In this document: positions 35,739 through 45,067 of the stretch, one piece after another
Numbering within the stretch: the stretch's first letter is position 1
Layout of the letters: every line of letters starts with the position of its first letter
Assembly (NCBI RefSeq): GCF_002307475.1
Contig: NZ_NTMH01000001.1
Location: forward strand, 1 to 64,000
From: Pantoea allii
GTDB lineage: Bacteria; Pseudomonadota; Gammaproteobacteria; Enterobacterales; Enterobacteriaceae
Direction of reading: 5' to 3'
DNA length: 64,000 nt
Program-made: the position numbers and the translations under genes
Notes under the pieces: generated by a model
What the model saw: only the letters and a program-made list of their open reading frames with translations
The model's database searches: none
Told to the model about the DNA's origin: nothing

Positions 35739-36659
35739 ATGAAAGAGATTAACGGTGTTGTACCCGTCATGCTGACCCCATTTAACGCGCAGAACGAAAT
35801 CGACTGGCCTGGCCTGGAGCGCCTGATTGAGTGGTACCTGCAGAAGGGCGTTGATGCGTTGTTCGCAGTATGTCAGTCCAGCGAAATGCAATTTTTAACG
35901 CTGGAAGAGCGCGTAAAGCTGGGACGCTTCGTTGTGGAGAAAACCGCAGGCCGCGTGCCGGTGATTGTTTCCGGGCATATCAGTGATGATATCGACGATC
36001 AGCGCAAAGAGCTGCTGGCGATGGCCTCTACCGGTGCCGATGCGTTAGTGCTGGTAACCAACCATCTCGATCCGAAGAACCAGGGCAGCGAGGTGTTCTA
36101 CGCCACTCTGCAAACCCTGCTGGACGCGCTTCCGGAGAGCCTGCCGCTGGGGCTCTACGAGTGCCCGGCACCTTATCGCCGCCTTCTGACGGATGATGAG
36201 TTCTCATGGTGCGCCCGCAGCGGACGTTTCACGGTGCTGAAGGACGTAAGCTGCGATCTGGACACGGTAAAACGCCGCGTGGCGCTGGCCGAAGGTACGC
36301 GGCTGAATATCATTAACGCCAACGCCGCTATTGCCTGGCCCGCCATGCAGGCCGGTTCAAAAGGTTTCAGCGGGGTATTTACCAATTTCCATCCAGAGCT
36401 GTACGTCTGGCTTTATCACCACCACGCGAAAGATCCGGTTCTGGCCAATGAGCTGGCGACATTCCTGTCTCTTGCTGCCGTGTCGGAAACGCTGGGCTAT
36501 CCGAAGAATGCCAAAATCTACCATCAGCGCCTGGGCACCTTCGAGAGCGAAGCCTGCCGGGTAAACAAAGAAAATGTGCTGGAAAAATTTTGGGGGCTGG
36601 GAGTGATTCTCGACCAGATCCGCAGCGGAACAGAATTCTATAACAATAAAATCAGCTGA
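35739..36659 (+). CDS. dihydrodipicolinate synthase/N-acetylneuraminate lyase family aldolase
   Basis: A 306-residue class I aldolase of the DapA/NanA superfamily. The Schiff-base Lys is in TVLKDVSCD, with Tyr in LGLYECPAPYRR. ATG 35739 follows TAAGGAAAA; an upstream TTG at 35703 is less likely. Members next to sugar kinases and MFS carriers usually cleave 2-keto-3-deoxy sugar acids into pyruvate plus an aldehyde. The gene lies 36 nt after the fusion kinase. True DapA function is unlikely in this setting. Confidence 0.82.
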   Translation: MKEINGVVPVMLTPFNAQNEIDWPGLERLIEWYLQKGVDALFAVCQSSEMQFLTLEERVKLGRFVVEKTAGRVPVIVSGHISDDIDDQRKELLAMASTGADALVLVTNHLDPKNQGSEVFYATLQTLLDALPESLPLGLYECPAPYRRLLTDDEFSWCARSGRFTVLKDVSCDLDTVKRRVALAEGTRLNIINANAAIAWPAMQAGSKGFSGVFTNFHPELYVWLYHHHAKDPVLANELATFLSLAAVSETLGYPKNAKIYHQRLGTFESEACRVNKENVLEKFWGLGVILDQIRSGTEFYNNKIS

Positions 36660-36726
36660 TTTATCCACCCTGAACCAGCACCAGAGGCTATGCCTCTCTC
36701 TGGCGCCCAAAATGAAGGTGCATTCA

Positions 36727-38058
36727 ATGCGTAAGCAAGCCATAAACGATAGCGTATTAGTCCGTGCGGTAAATAAAGCAAAATGGCGGATTATTCCCTG
36801 CCTGATAGTGATGTATCTGATGTCATACCTTGACCGGGTGAACGTCAGCTTTGCCAAATCGGCCTATCAGGCGTCTACCGGTATTTCCGATGCGGCCTTT
36901 GCCTTTGGTGCCGGGATCTTCTTCCTCTCCTACGCGCTGTTTGAATTACCCAGCAACCTGCTGATGCACCGCGTTGGCCCCCGCGCCTGGCTGGTAAGGA
37001 TTATGGTCACCTGGGGACTGGTTTCCGCGGCAGTATCCTTTGCCTGGAACGAGCAGACCTTTTATTTTCTGCGCGTGCTGCTGGGTATTGTTGAAGCCGG
37101 ATTCTTCCCTACGGCGATCTATTTTATCGCCCAGTGGTTCCCTTCGCGTTTTAGGGCCCACATCATGGGGATCTTCTATTTTGGTTCTCCGATTGCGCTG
37201 ATTATTGGCGGTCCGATTTCCGGTCTGTTGCTGGATCTGCACGGCTTTGGCGGCTGGGAAGGCTGGCAGATTATGTTTGCGGTAGAAGGCCTGGCAGCGA
37301 GTGTGTTGGGCGTGGTTCTGTGGTTCTTCCTGCGTAATTCACCGAAGGAGGTGAGTTGGCTGACTGCGGAAGAGAAACAGGTGCTGACTGCCGCGCTCGA
37401 CGAAGAGAAAGCCGACAAGGCTCGCGCCGGACATACCCGCTTTATCGACGCGATTAAAAGCCCGGTACTGCTGCACTTTGCCGCCATCTACTTCCTGATC
37501 CAAATTACCGGATTGGGCGTCGCATTTTATCTGCCTACCCAGGTTGCCGCGCTGCTGGGCGTAAAGATTGGTCTGATGGTCGGCCTGGTGACCGCGATTC
37601 CTTGGTTATGCGCGTTGGTTGCCGGAGCCACCTGGCCTGGGCTGGCTGCCCGTCTGGGCCGAGCTCGCCTGTTTGGGGCCATCTCGCTGTGCTGCATTGC
37701 GTTTGGTCTGATCGTTTCCGCCCATGCTTCCCCGCTGTTAGCCATTGTCGCACTCAGCTTCGTCACGATGGGGATTATGACCGCCCAGCCCATCTTCTGG
37801 ACCTGGCCTACCCGCTACTATGGTGGTGCGGCGGCGGCGGCAAGTTTCGCCCTGATCAACAGTTGCGGCGCGGTAGGGGGCTTCGTTGCACCGAACCTGC
37901 GTACCTGGGCTGAAATCTACTTCCAGACGCCGGCTGCCGGCCTTTACGCGCTGGCAATTGCCGCCGTGATTGCCGTCGCCCTGTTCGTTTTACTGCCTTC
38001 GGAAGAGAAAAAAACATCAGAAATCAAAGGAAAGAATTATGAACGCAACAACACCTGA
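36727..38058 (+). CDS. MFS sugar-acid transporter, anion:cation symporter (ACS) family
   Basis: A 443-residue carrier of 12 hydrophobic spans with the ACS hallmark LMSYLDRVNVSFAK near residue 36, as in GudP, ExuT and phthalate carriers. It should import an organic or sugar acid with protons. ATG 36727 is favoured by AAGGTG 6 nt upstream; ATG 36712 is possible. Its last 20 nt overlap the dehydrogenase gene. Substrate identity is open, but the aldolase and dehydrogenase neighbours fit a hexonate or similar. Confidence 0.85.
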   Translation: MRKQAINDSVLVRAVNKAKWRIIPCLIVMYLMSYLDRVNVSFAKSAYQASTGISDAAFAFGAGIFFLSYALFELPSNLLMHRVGPRAWLVRIMVTWGLVSAAVSFAWNEQTFYFLRVLLGIVEAGFFPTAIYFIAQWFPSRFRAHIMGIFYFGSPIALIIGGPISGLLLDLHGFGGWEGWQIMFAVEGLAASVLGVVLWFFLRNSPKEVSWLTAEEKQVLTAALDEEKADKARAGHTRFIDAIKSPVLLHFAAIYFLIQITGLGVAFYLPTQVAALLGVKIGLMVGLVTAIPWLCALVAGATWPGLAARLGRARLFGAISLCCIAFGLIVSAHASPLLAIVALSFVTMGIMTAQPIFWTWPTRYYGGAAAAASFALINSCGAVGGFVAPNLRTWAEIYFQTPAAGLYALAIAAVIAVALFVLLPSEEKKTSEIKGKNYERNNT

Positions 38059-39034
38059 AAAAATCGTAGTATTCACCGAGCAGTTTAAAAACAGCGATCC
38101 TGTCTTCGATCCGCTGCGACAGGCTGGCTATGACGTTGAGGTAAATGAAACCTTCAGGTTGCCCAATGAGCAGGAACTGATTAGCAAACTTCAGCAGAAC
38201 GTGGTGGCGACCATTGCCGGGGGCGAACCCTATACCGAAAACGTCTTCGCTCAGGCCCCTAATCTGAAAATCGTTGCCCGCTGGGGGGTTGGCTACGACA
38301 AGGTAAACGTCCCAGCGGCTACCGCTGCCGGCGTGCCGATTGCGATGGCGTTTGGTGCCAACCACGAAAGCGTGGCTGAATTCGCCTATGCGATGGCGCT
38401 GACTCTGGCCTGTCGTCTGCCGCAGCGAGATGCAATGGTCAAGCGCGGCGAGTGGTTCTTTGACGGCTTCCACCCCGGTCTTTGGGGGCGTACCGCGGGC
38501 GTGATCGGCCTGGGCCGCATCGGCTATGCCATGGCGCGCCGCTGCCATGCGGCGGAGATGCGCATCCTGGTGTGTGATCCGTGGGCCAGCGACGAACTGC
38601 TGGCCAGTGTGAACGCCGAGCGGGTCGATTTGGAAACCCTGCTGCGTAACGCGGATATGGTCTCGGTGCATGCGCCGTCCACCCCGGAAAGCCGCCATAC
38701 CATTAACGCTGGTACCCTGGCGATGATGAAACCCGGCGCGATCCTGGTGAATACCTCTCGCGGCCCGCTGATTAATGAAGAAGCACTGGTTGAGGCGCTG
38801 AAAAGCGGTCATTTGGGCGGCGTGGGGCTGGACGTCTACGAAGTGGAACCGTTACCGGCCAGCTCACCGCTACGCCAGTTCGACAATGTTCTGCTTTCAC
38901 CACACGTTTCCGGTATGGACCGCATGGCTGAAAGGCTGGTCACCGAGCGTTGCATCAACAACATCCTTAATTATCTGAAAGGAGAGAAAGACGCCCTGAA
39001 ACCTTACGTTATCAACCCAGAAACCCTGAAGTAA
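38039..39034 (+). CDS. D-isomer-specific 2-hydroxyacid dehydrogenase
   Basis: A 331-residue NAD(P)-dependent dehydrogenase. The nucleotide-binding motif GVIGLGRIGYAMARR, the catalytic Arg in VNTSRGPLINEEAL, Glu in DVYEVEPL and His in LSPHVSGMD are all present. It interconverts a D-2-hydroxyacid and its 2-oxoacid, probably a step linked to the aldolase. ATG 38039 follows AAAGGAAAG, inside the 3' end of the MFS gene. It ends the operon; a strong hairpin follows. Confidence 0.88.
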   Translation: MNATTPEKIVVFTEQFKNSDPVFDPLRQAGYDVEVNETFRLPNEQELISKLQQNVVATIAGGEPYTENVFAQAPNLKIVARWGVGYDKVNVPAATAAGVPIAMAFGANHESVAEFAYAMALTLACRLPQRDAMVKRGEWFFDGFHPGLWGRTAGVIGLGRIGYAMARRCHAAEMRILVCDPWASDELLASVNAERVDLETLLRNADMVSVHAPSTPESRHTINAGTLAMMKPGAILVNTSRGPLINEEALVEALKSGHLGGVGLDVYEVEPLPASSPLRQFDNVLLSPHVSGMDRMAERLVTERCINNILNYLKGEKDALKPYVINPETLK

Positions 39035-39042
39035 CGGGCATA

Positions 39043-39066
39043 CCGCACCGGTGAAAACCGGTGTGG
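39043..39066 (+). terminator. strong hairpin with GAAA loop after sugar-acid operon
   Basis: CACCGGT (39046-39052) and ACCGGTG (39057-39063) enclose a GAAA tetraloop; with outer pairs, including a G-U, the stem reaches about 10 bp. There is no T tract, so it may be a pause or 3'-end stabiliser. Confidence 0.55.
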
Positions 39067-39121
39067 GCTCTGCCTGCACCCGTAAACGCGTACCCGATAT
39101 AACATTAAAAACGTTCATCTA

Positions 39122-39512
39122 ATGAACCCTAAGAACCGTTATATCGCCGCGTTGTCACTGCTTTCGGCTCTCTCTGCTTCTGCCTTTGCGGGTACCAGTC
39201 CGGCGGATACCACGATCGCACTCAGCCGCTCGTTTGCCGGAAATACCTGGTGCCAGCAGATGATGACTGTCTGGAACCTGGCAGCAGAAGACGGCATCAG
39301 GCAGGGGTTAGTGGCAAAAACCAACCGGGTCAACGCCGATAACGCCGCGCAGCAGCAGGACAGCTGCAAAACCTGATCTTTTAAGGCGGGAAAGTGGTAG
39401 CGATTGATGCGGCATAATCCATCGCGCTGCATGGGTCGATCCAGGAAGCCTGTAATCAGGGCGTGGTGGTGGCGCTGATGATAGCCCCTGAGCCAGGCCG
39501 GGATTCGCCACA
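39122..39512 (+). pseudogene. decayed periplasmic sugar-binding protein gene (RbsB-like)
   Basis: The intact 5' frame (84 codons) encodes a signal peptide (LSALSASAFA) and the start of a periplasmic sugar-binding protein (AGNTWCQQMMTVWNLAAEDG). After a frameshift near 39360 the match continues as LQNLIF-stop-GGKVVAIDAA-stop-SIALHGSIQEACNQGVVVALM, the RbsB-type second strand region, with two stops in frame. The rest of the gene is missing. It probably belonged to a sugar ABC transporter that once accompanied the operon upstream. Confidence 0.75.
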
Positions 39513-39807
39513 TTGATCCGATAGTTGAGATACCAGAGACGTGAACTGCCTGGATTGATTAAAAGGGACAGGCCATGAGAATAGGATACTTTGAAAGGTT
39601 GAGCGGATGAGTTTAGGCTGCGGATGGTCGTGCCGTTCAGAGACGTAGAGTGGTCACGCTATAATCGAACTGAAATGAGACCCAATAAGACTACCCATCT
39701 TGCCCGATGCGGAGGGGGAAATGAAAGTGCATCGGGAAGGATTTTCACGCTAACTTGTTGAATCAAAATCGTATAAAGATTCGTGAAGACGCATGAAAAC
39801 AAGAATG

Positions 39808-39883
39808 TGGCTCCTCTGACTGGACTCGAACCAGTGACATACGGATTAACAGTCCGCCGTTCTACCGACTGAACTACAGAGGA
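39808..39883 (-). tRNA. asnT: tRNA-Asn (anticodon GTT)
   Basis: The reverse strand reads TCCTCTGTAGTTC at the 5' end, an anticodon loop CTGTTAATC, a T arm GGTTCGAGTCC, and ends AGAGGAGCCA with encoded CCA. Acceptor pairing TCCTCTG/CAGAGGA is perfect. Position next to mtfA matches E. coli asnT. tRNA-Asn genes are common integration sites for islands; I found no duplicated 3' end within the window. Confidence 0.95.
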
Positions 39884-39995
39884 ATCGTGTGAACGAGGCG
39901 CATATTAGCGAGGTCGCTCTGGTGTGTCAACAGCAAAAAAGCGGTTAGCATTCAACTGGCTAGCTTTAATGCAAAGCGTTCGCGAAGTAAGCAGA

Positions 39996-40763
39996 TCAGC
40001 CTTCCCCGGCCTGCATTCTGCTTAGCGGGTCCTGCTGATAAAATTGCTGAAGATGTGCATACATCGCCGGAAAACGTTCCGTTAACAGGGCAGGGGCGGT
40101 AAAGAAATACTCGGAGAGCACTGCGAAACATTCTGCGGGATCGCTGGCGGCATAAGGATCGATACTGGCCGCCTGTTCACCGACTAAATCAACCTCATTT
40201 TCGATGTCCGCCATCGCCTCACGCAAGTCTTTTTCCCACTGGGCGACGTCACGGAGCGGGATCAACGGGACACCGCTGGTGTAGCCGCTTCCGCGGGCAT
40301 CCAGCTTGTGTGCCACTTCATGAATGACCAGGTTATAGCCTGACAGGTCGAAGGAATCCTGAATATCGAGCCAGTTAAGGATAACAGGGCCCTGGGTCCA
40401 GCTCTGCCCGGCATGGACAGCAGGCGCATGATGGACAAGACCCGTTTCATCCTGCCACTGATCTTCCACATTAAAGGGTTCAGGATAGATGAGCACTTCA
40501 TGGAAGCCATCCAGCCAGTCAAGCCCCAGTTTCAGCACCGGCAGGCAGAACAGCAGAGCGATACGGACGGTGCGGTGCGCATCAAGCTGACAGCCTTCAA
40601 GCGGAACCAGTTTCTTTTGCTGCAGAAAGCGTTGCCCCAGTTCAATCAACCATTGCTGTTCATCGGGACGGAGTAGGGTAAAAATCGGCTGTGCCAGACC
40701 GGCCTGCCAGGGCAATTCGATCACGGCAGTGTCGCTATGTGTTTTCCATGGCCATTTGAACAT
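39996..40763 (-). CDS. mtfA: MtfA zinc peptidase (Mlc titration factor A)
   Basis: A 255-residue cytosolic zinc aminopeptidase aligning along its whole length with E. coli MtfA (YeeI). The metal motif HEVAH is at 148-152, with the third ligand in the [14 protein letters not shown] region. MtfA binds and inactivates Mlc, relieving repression of ptsG. The start at 40763 (MFKWPWK) was chosen by alignment; the frame extends to 40829 without a ribosome site. It lies beside tRNA-Asn as in E. coli. Confidence 0.92.
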   Translation of the reverse strand: MFKWPWKTHSDTAVIELPWQAGLAQPIFTLLRPDEQQWLIELGQRFLQQKKLVPLEGCQLDAHRTVRIALLFCLPVLKLGLDWLDGFHEVLIYPEPFNVEDQWQDETGLVHHAPAVHAGQSWTQGPVILNWLDIQDSFDLSGYNLVIHEVAHKLDARGSGYTSGVPLIPLRDVAQWEKDLREAMADIENEVDLVGEQAASIDPYAASDPAECFAVLSEYFFTAPALLTERFPAMYAHLQQFYQQDPLSRMQAGEG

Positions 40764-40934
40764 CGTAAGTCCCGCACTGAGTCCAGCTGTCGCAGAATCC
40801 TGAGAGACCGGACAGGAAAATGCCAGCATCAGAACCTCATGCTGGCATTGTCGGGCTTCAGGAATGAAGACGTTATATTCAACCTGTTAGCAAGAAAATT
40901 GTCTGTGATTCAGCCCGCAAAGCGCAGGCTAAGT

Positions 40935-41612
40935 TTACTCACGTTCGGCGCGCTGAAACTCGATCACCCACACCCACGGGTTTACCTGCCAGCTGGTTGC
41001 GCCGTACTGCTTTTGCCAGGCCTTGCGATAGGCTTCTTTTGGCATTTCTGAATTGACGTTCATGGTGAAAAAATTATTCAGAAAGTGCGAATCGGTTTGA
41101 ACGCCTTCCGCCATGATGTCATCTTCGCTGATGTCCTGGATTTGCTCCGCACGCACATCCGTGATGAGCAGATTTATACGGCTGGCCCAGCGCGGCATAT
41201 GTATCGCCGTTTGCCAGCCAAACTGCTCGGCGTCCGGTCCACCCAAGGTATGCTGCCCCAGTTCATTGCTGTCCGCCCGGTACTGGCAAAATTCTGGCGA
41301 ACGGAAAGGCACGGGATCGCGTTCATAATCCGCCAGCGCACTTTCTGGCACAATCGGGCCACGCCAGGTTTCGCGCACCCAGAGTAGGTCGCCCGGCATG
41401 CCATAAGGGCAGTGATAACGAATGTCGTTCATTGTCATCATTTTATCGCCATGCAGGTGGTTCGCCTGAACATCAAAAGCATGAACCCCTTCATGGTGAT
41501 CCTGCCCCGGACCGAAAGCCTGCGTTTTCATTATGCGCCGGGTTTGCGTTTGTTGGCCAACTAACAGGGCACGAACCCGCTGTTCGGAAAAAAGAATCGG
41601 CCGCTCTTTCAT
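40935..41612 (-). CDS. prophage-type ASCH/PUA-like protein
   Basis: A 225-residue protein beginning MKERPILFSEQRVRALLVGQ and TQTRR, the hallmark of proteins common in lambdoid prophages and sometimes labelled morphogenetic. The later part (MPGDLLWVRETW, MPRWASRINLLITDVRAEQI) fits an ASCH/PUA-like RNA-binding fold. ATG follows AGAGGTAATCC. No other phage gene is adjacent, so it is a domesticated or residual phage gene. Biochemical role unknown. Confidence 0.65.
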   Translation of the reverse strand: MKERPILFSEQRVRALLVGQQTQTRRIMKTQAFGPGQDHHEGVHAFDVQANHLHGDKMMTMNDIRYHCPYGMPGDLLWVRETWRGPIVPESALADYERDPVPFRSPEFCQYRADSNELGQHTLGGPDAEQFGWQTAIHMPRWASRINLLITDVRAEQIQDISEDDIMAEGVQTDSHFLNNFFTMNVNSEMPKEAYRKAWQKQYGATSWQVNPWVWVIEFQRAERE

Positions 41613-42225
41613 GGATTACCTCTTTTTATTAGTAGAACCCGGTTACTGCTAAAACAACAAGGGCATCTAAATGGTGGCAATATCATAAAAACTATAAATC
41701 ATTACCCTTAACAATTTGCTGTCTTATAGCCATCTGAGCATTGGTGATTTTTGCCCCGAAAAAGGGGGGCGGATAAAAAATCAACAACGCGGGTGTTAAT
41801 GCGCGTTCCGGGACATCTGATAGTGAGAATACAGTACGTTATATCGGCAAAAATAGGAACCTTTTCAGATTTATCTGTCTGTCACTTTCGCCGATTTTAT
41901 TGATAAGTGCGATTCGGGTTATGTCATGTTTTTTGTGCCTCTTCGATAAAATGCCTTTCAGAAATCATTACATTTATTAAACTAATTAACCTGCCTGTAA
42001 TTAAATCAGTCAAGGCTGAAAAAGCAGCAAATGGCCGTTTTAATTACGTCAAAATGCTATAAAAATGATCAGCGTCTCATTTTCTTTAAAAATTTAAAGG
42101 TTCAAAAGGTGATTAACGTCCGCTGTGTAAAGAAAATGTCATTAGCTATTCGCTATGATGGTAGGCCGTAAGCGCTTAAATCGTCGTCAATCAGGACGCA
42201 CTTCAACCCCGACAGGAAAGAGACT
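41613..42225. other. 613-bp intergenic region
   Basis: AT-rich DNA between the ASCH-like gene and yedJ. I see no ORF with a ribosome site, no strong terminator and no known RNA gene. Confidence 0.4.
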
Positions 42226-42930
42226 ATGTCACTCACTCTTTGGCAGGCTCGCTATGAAACCTGGTTTGAAAACAACTGGATTCATGATGATGGCGCGCAT
42301 GATATTGCACATTTACGCCGCGTGTGGATGAGCGCTCAGCATATTATGACCGGCACCCAGGCCGATCCGCTGGTGGTCCTGACCGCGTGTTATTTCCACG
42401 ATGTGGTGAATTTACCGAAAAATCATCCTGAGCGTCATAAGGCATCCACCTATGCCGCCAGCGAAACACAGCGCATTTTACAGCAGGACTTCATCGATTT
42501 TCCTGAGGAACTGATCGAGCAGGTAATGCATGCCGTTCAGGCACACAGCTTCAGCGCGGCCATTACGCCAAAAACCCTGGAGGCGAAAATTGTGCAGGAT
42601 GCCGACAGGCTGGAATCGCTTGGTGCAATCGGCCTTGCGCGGGTGTTTTACACGGCAGGTACGATGAATCGCCCCTTATTTAACAGTGCGGACCCGCTTG
42701 GTAAAGATCGGGAACTCAATGATGTAAAGTGGACGCTGGATCACTTCCAGACCAAGTTACTGCGGTTGCCAGAAACCATGCAAACCGAAGCGGGGCGCAT
42801 GCTGGCAGAACACAATGCTGACTTCCTGGTAGGCTACATGGCCAAGCTGTGTGCGGAGCTGCAAGGCAATTTAGTGGGCCTGGATGAGTCGGTGCTTCGC
42901 GATTTTAGTCCCTTACACGTTGAATATTAA
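42226..42930 (+). CDS. yedJ: HD-domain phosphohydrolase YedJ
   Basis: A 234-residue HD-superfamily protein aligning with E. coli YedJ. Metal ligands lie in GAHDIAHLRR (His near 21-25), TACYFHDVVN (HD near 57-58) and KIVQDADRLE. It probably hydrolyses a phosphate ester or nucleotide; the physiological substrate is unknown. Its place near dcm is as in E. coli. ATG 42226 follows AGGAAAGAGACT. Confidence 0.9.
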   Translation: MSLTLWQARYETWFENNWIHDDGAHDIAHLRRVWMSAQHIMTGTQADPLVVLTACYFHDVVNLPKNHPERHKASTYAASETQRILQQDFIDFPEELIEQVMHAVQAHSFSAAITPKTLEAKIVQDADRLESLGAIGLARVFYTAGTMNRPLFNSADPLGKDRELNDVKWTLDHFQTKLLRLPETMQTEAGRMLAEHNADFLVGYMAKLCAELQGNLVGLDESVLRDFSPLHVEY

Positions 42931-43002
42931 ATTTTTATGACAGTATAGGAATCGATACAGTCATCCGGTAGCGTGGGAGTAATAACAAAAAGGAGTGATG
43001 AA

Positions 43003-43254
43003 ATGACCGAAACTGTTAATTTAACGATTAAAATTGATCCTGCATTGAAAGAACATATCAAACAGCTGGCGCTCGAAAATCAGGTGTCAATGAGCCAGGA
43101 AATCGTGCAACGGCTTCAGGCGAGCCTGAATGCGCCTTCTCAGCCCATCATTGACAGCCAGAACACAGAGGAAGAAGCCTCGGATGCATTAAACTCAAGC
43201 GAAATTAAGCAGCTCCGTACGCTGCTTAAGAAGCAGAGCAAGAAAAAGAAATAA
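43003..43254 (+). CDS. Arc-like ribbon-helix-helix protein
   Basis: An 83-residue protein. Residues 4-45 fit a ribbon-helix-helix fold (VNLTIKIDPALKEHIKQLAL then SMSQEIVQRLQ). The tail is Ser/Glu-rich and ends in a Lys run (KKQSKKKK). Such proteins bind DNA as dimers through the beta-ribbon. ATG 43003 follows AGGAG; the ORF also has a GTG at 42973 without ribosome site. It is 72 bp after yedJ; no toxin partner is adjacent. Target unknown. Confidence 0.7.
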   Translation: MTETVNLTIKIDPALKEHIKQLALENQVSMSQEIVQRLQASLNAPSQPIIDSQNTEEEASDALNSSEIKQLRTLLKKQSKKKK

Positions 43255-43291
43255 CAAAAATCCGACGTGAATGCCGTTAAGACAATAAATA

Positions 43292-43321
43292 AAAGCCGCC
43301 TTTAGTACAGGCGGCTTTTTT
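43292..43321. terminator. bidirectional Rho-independent terminator
   Basis: AAGCCGCC (43293-43300) and GGCGGCTT (43310-43317) form a perfect 8-bp stem, with T residues to the right and A residues to the left. It serves the Arc-like gene on the plus strand and the chemoreceptor gene on the minus strand. Confidence 0.9.
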
Positions 43322-43339
43322 ACGGCTCAATCTTTACGG

Positions 43340-44947
43340 CTACAGCGTGATACGGAACTGCTGGACGCTTTCGGCCAGGCGTGCAGCCTGTTGTTGTAAG
43401 GTATCAACCGTGCGGCCCTGTCGGGCGCTGAGCCCTTCATTCGTCTGAAGTTGTTTATCCAGCGCCACCACCTCTGCGGCAATGCCTGTGACGCGTCGAC
43501 TTTGTGCCGTGGCGTTTTCCTGTAGCTCTTTCAGCTGCGCCACGACGGCGCTGACTGATGCGCTGATCTGGTTAAACAGCGCTTCCAGCGATTTCACCTT
43601 ATTGAAGCCCTCTGAAATGTGCAGCTGCGTATTATTTACCAGACCATTAATTTGTTGAGCAGATTCGCCACTCTTATTGGACAGATTTCCCATCTCTTTC
43701 GCGACCACGCCAAAACTGCGTCCATAAACCCCCGCATGGGCGGATTCAATCGCGGCGTTGAGCGCCAGCAAACGCGTTTGCAACGACAGACCATCCAGCA
43801 TCTCAACGATACCGGCAATTTCCCCTGAGGAATCTACAATGTGGCGCATCTGAACCTCCATTTCATCCACCTGAAGCGTACACTGCTGCATCAGGTCATC
43901 GGCGAAATGGGCCTGCTCGGAGGCCTGCTGTGAAAACAGGGTACTGTTTTCAACTTCTTCAGACACGCGGTGTAAACGCTGTGAAATATGGCTAAAGCTG
44001 CTGTTTTGCGCTGTATATTGCTCACTCACCTGTTCATTGGTGTGCTGCATTTCACGCGTTCCGTCTGCCACACTTGCTGCAATGGTATTGATTTCTACCA
44101 CAATGGCGCGCAGCCCCTGGCGCATCTCCGCCACCGCATTGAACAGTTTAGCGGTTTCCAGCGACTGCAAACGGGGCGGAACCGGGCAGCTAATCAAGTC
44201 CCCGGTTGCGATATCCTGTAACTGACGGCTGGCCAGGCGTAATGGGATGATCACACCTCGCAGCAACAGTACGCCGCCGGTGAGCAGCAGCGTAAACAGC
44301 AGCGCGGTTACCATCAGCGACAGGTTGCGGCTTTCAGTCAGCGTTTGCAGCGTCAGGCTGTTTACGGCAGTGAGTTGCTTATTGGTCTGGGTGATTTCGT
44401 TAAACCATGCGCTATTAAACTGCTGCTGATAGGCCTGCATCGGTACCATAAAAAAGGCATCGATGTTGTTCGCCTCCAGACCTTTCAACTGTTCTTCTAA
44501 TCCCTGGGTCAGCAACACAAATCCCTGCTGAAGTTCGCCGCCAGGCGCCGCGTGATAGTCGGCAAAAAGCTGTTCCGCATGCAGCAAAGACGATTTAGCG
44601 GTCTCCGCCAGGCTTTTCCAGCTGTCAACGGAACCGCTTTTCTGATCTTCCATCAGATAAAGGCCGGCGCGATGGCTGTTATCGCTGGCTGTCAGCAGCT
44701 CAACGCGCGCACGATCCAGCAAAGCCAGCCGGTCACGCATGGCGCTGGCCTGGGTCAGGTTGACTTGGGTATGGCTGACCTGAGCGGTAAGCAGAACAAT
44801 ACCGATGGACTGCAATAAACAGAACAGCACCACAAAGAGCATAAAATTCCCGCGCAGGCTGGTCAGCCAGGTGGGGATGGCGGGAAGTATAAACCTGGGG
44901 CGTTGCTTCAGAACGCGCAGCGACAATAAAGTGAGAGGTGACATCAT
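43340..44947 (-). CDS. methyl-accepting chemotaxis protein with atypical signalling tip
   Basis: A receptor of about 535 residues with a TM helix near 34-58, a four-helix-type periplasmic domain, a second TM near 205-227, a HAMP domain and a coiled-coil signalling domain. The tip reads LQTRLLALNAAIESAHAGVYGRSFGVVA where most receptors have [28 protein letters not shown], so the conserved Glu-Gln and Arg differ. It lacks a C-terminal NWETF tether. No sigma-28 promoter is evident. The start is uncertain (ATGs at 44956, 44947 and 44944, none with a strong ribosome site). Confidence 0.85.
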   Translation of the reverse strand: MMSPLTLLSLRVLKQRPRFILPAIPTWLTSLRGNFMLFVVLFCLLQSIGIVLLTAQVSHTQVNLTQASAMRDRLALLDRARVELLTASDNSHRAGLYLMEDQKSGSVDSWKSLAETAKSSLLHAEQLFADYHAAPGGELQQGFVLLTQGLEEQLKGLEANNIDAFFMVPMQAYQQQFNSAWFNEITQTNKQLTAVNSLTLQTLTESRNLSLMVTALLFTLLLTGGVLLLRGVIIPLRLASRQLQDIATGDLISCPVPPRLQSLETAKLFNAVAEMRQGLRAIVVEINTIAASVADGTREMQHTNEQVSEQYTAQNSSFSHISQRLHRVSEEVENSTLFSQQASEQAHFADDLMQQCTLQVDEMEVQMRHIVDSSGEIAGIVEMLDGLSLQTRLLALNAAIESAHAGVYGRSFGVVAKEMGNLSNKSGESAQQINGLVNNTQLHISEGFNKVKSLEALFNQISASVSAVVAQLKELQENATAQSRRVTGIAAEVVALDKQLQTNEGLSARQGRTVDTLQQQAARLAESVQQFRITL

Positions 44948-45037
44948 TCTACCCATCAAGTGAAAAAGCAGCAGTATTCTGGGCTTGCGTGACGATGTTG
45001 TGACAATCCCACCGGGTAGCAGGAAAAGAGAGGAATC

Positions 45038-45055
45038 GTTGCGCCTAAGCGCAAC
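45038..45055 (-). terminator. weak terminator hairpin after dcm
   Basis: GTTGCGC-CTAA-GCGCAAC forms a 7-bp stem 13 nt beyond the dcm stop. On the minus strand the following tail is pyrimidine-rich but not a pure T run. Confidence 0.5.
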
Positions 45056-45067
45056 TTTCAGTGTGAG

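Noticed and set aside
1..39807. One large island integrated at tRNA-Asn
   Set aside because: No integrase and no second copy of the tRNA 3' end were seen in the window; the accessory genes also have mixed composition, so a single island is unsupported.
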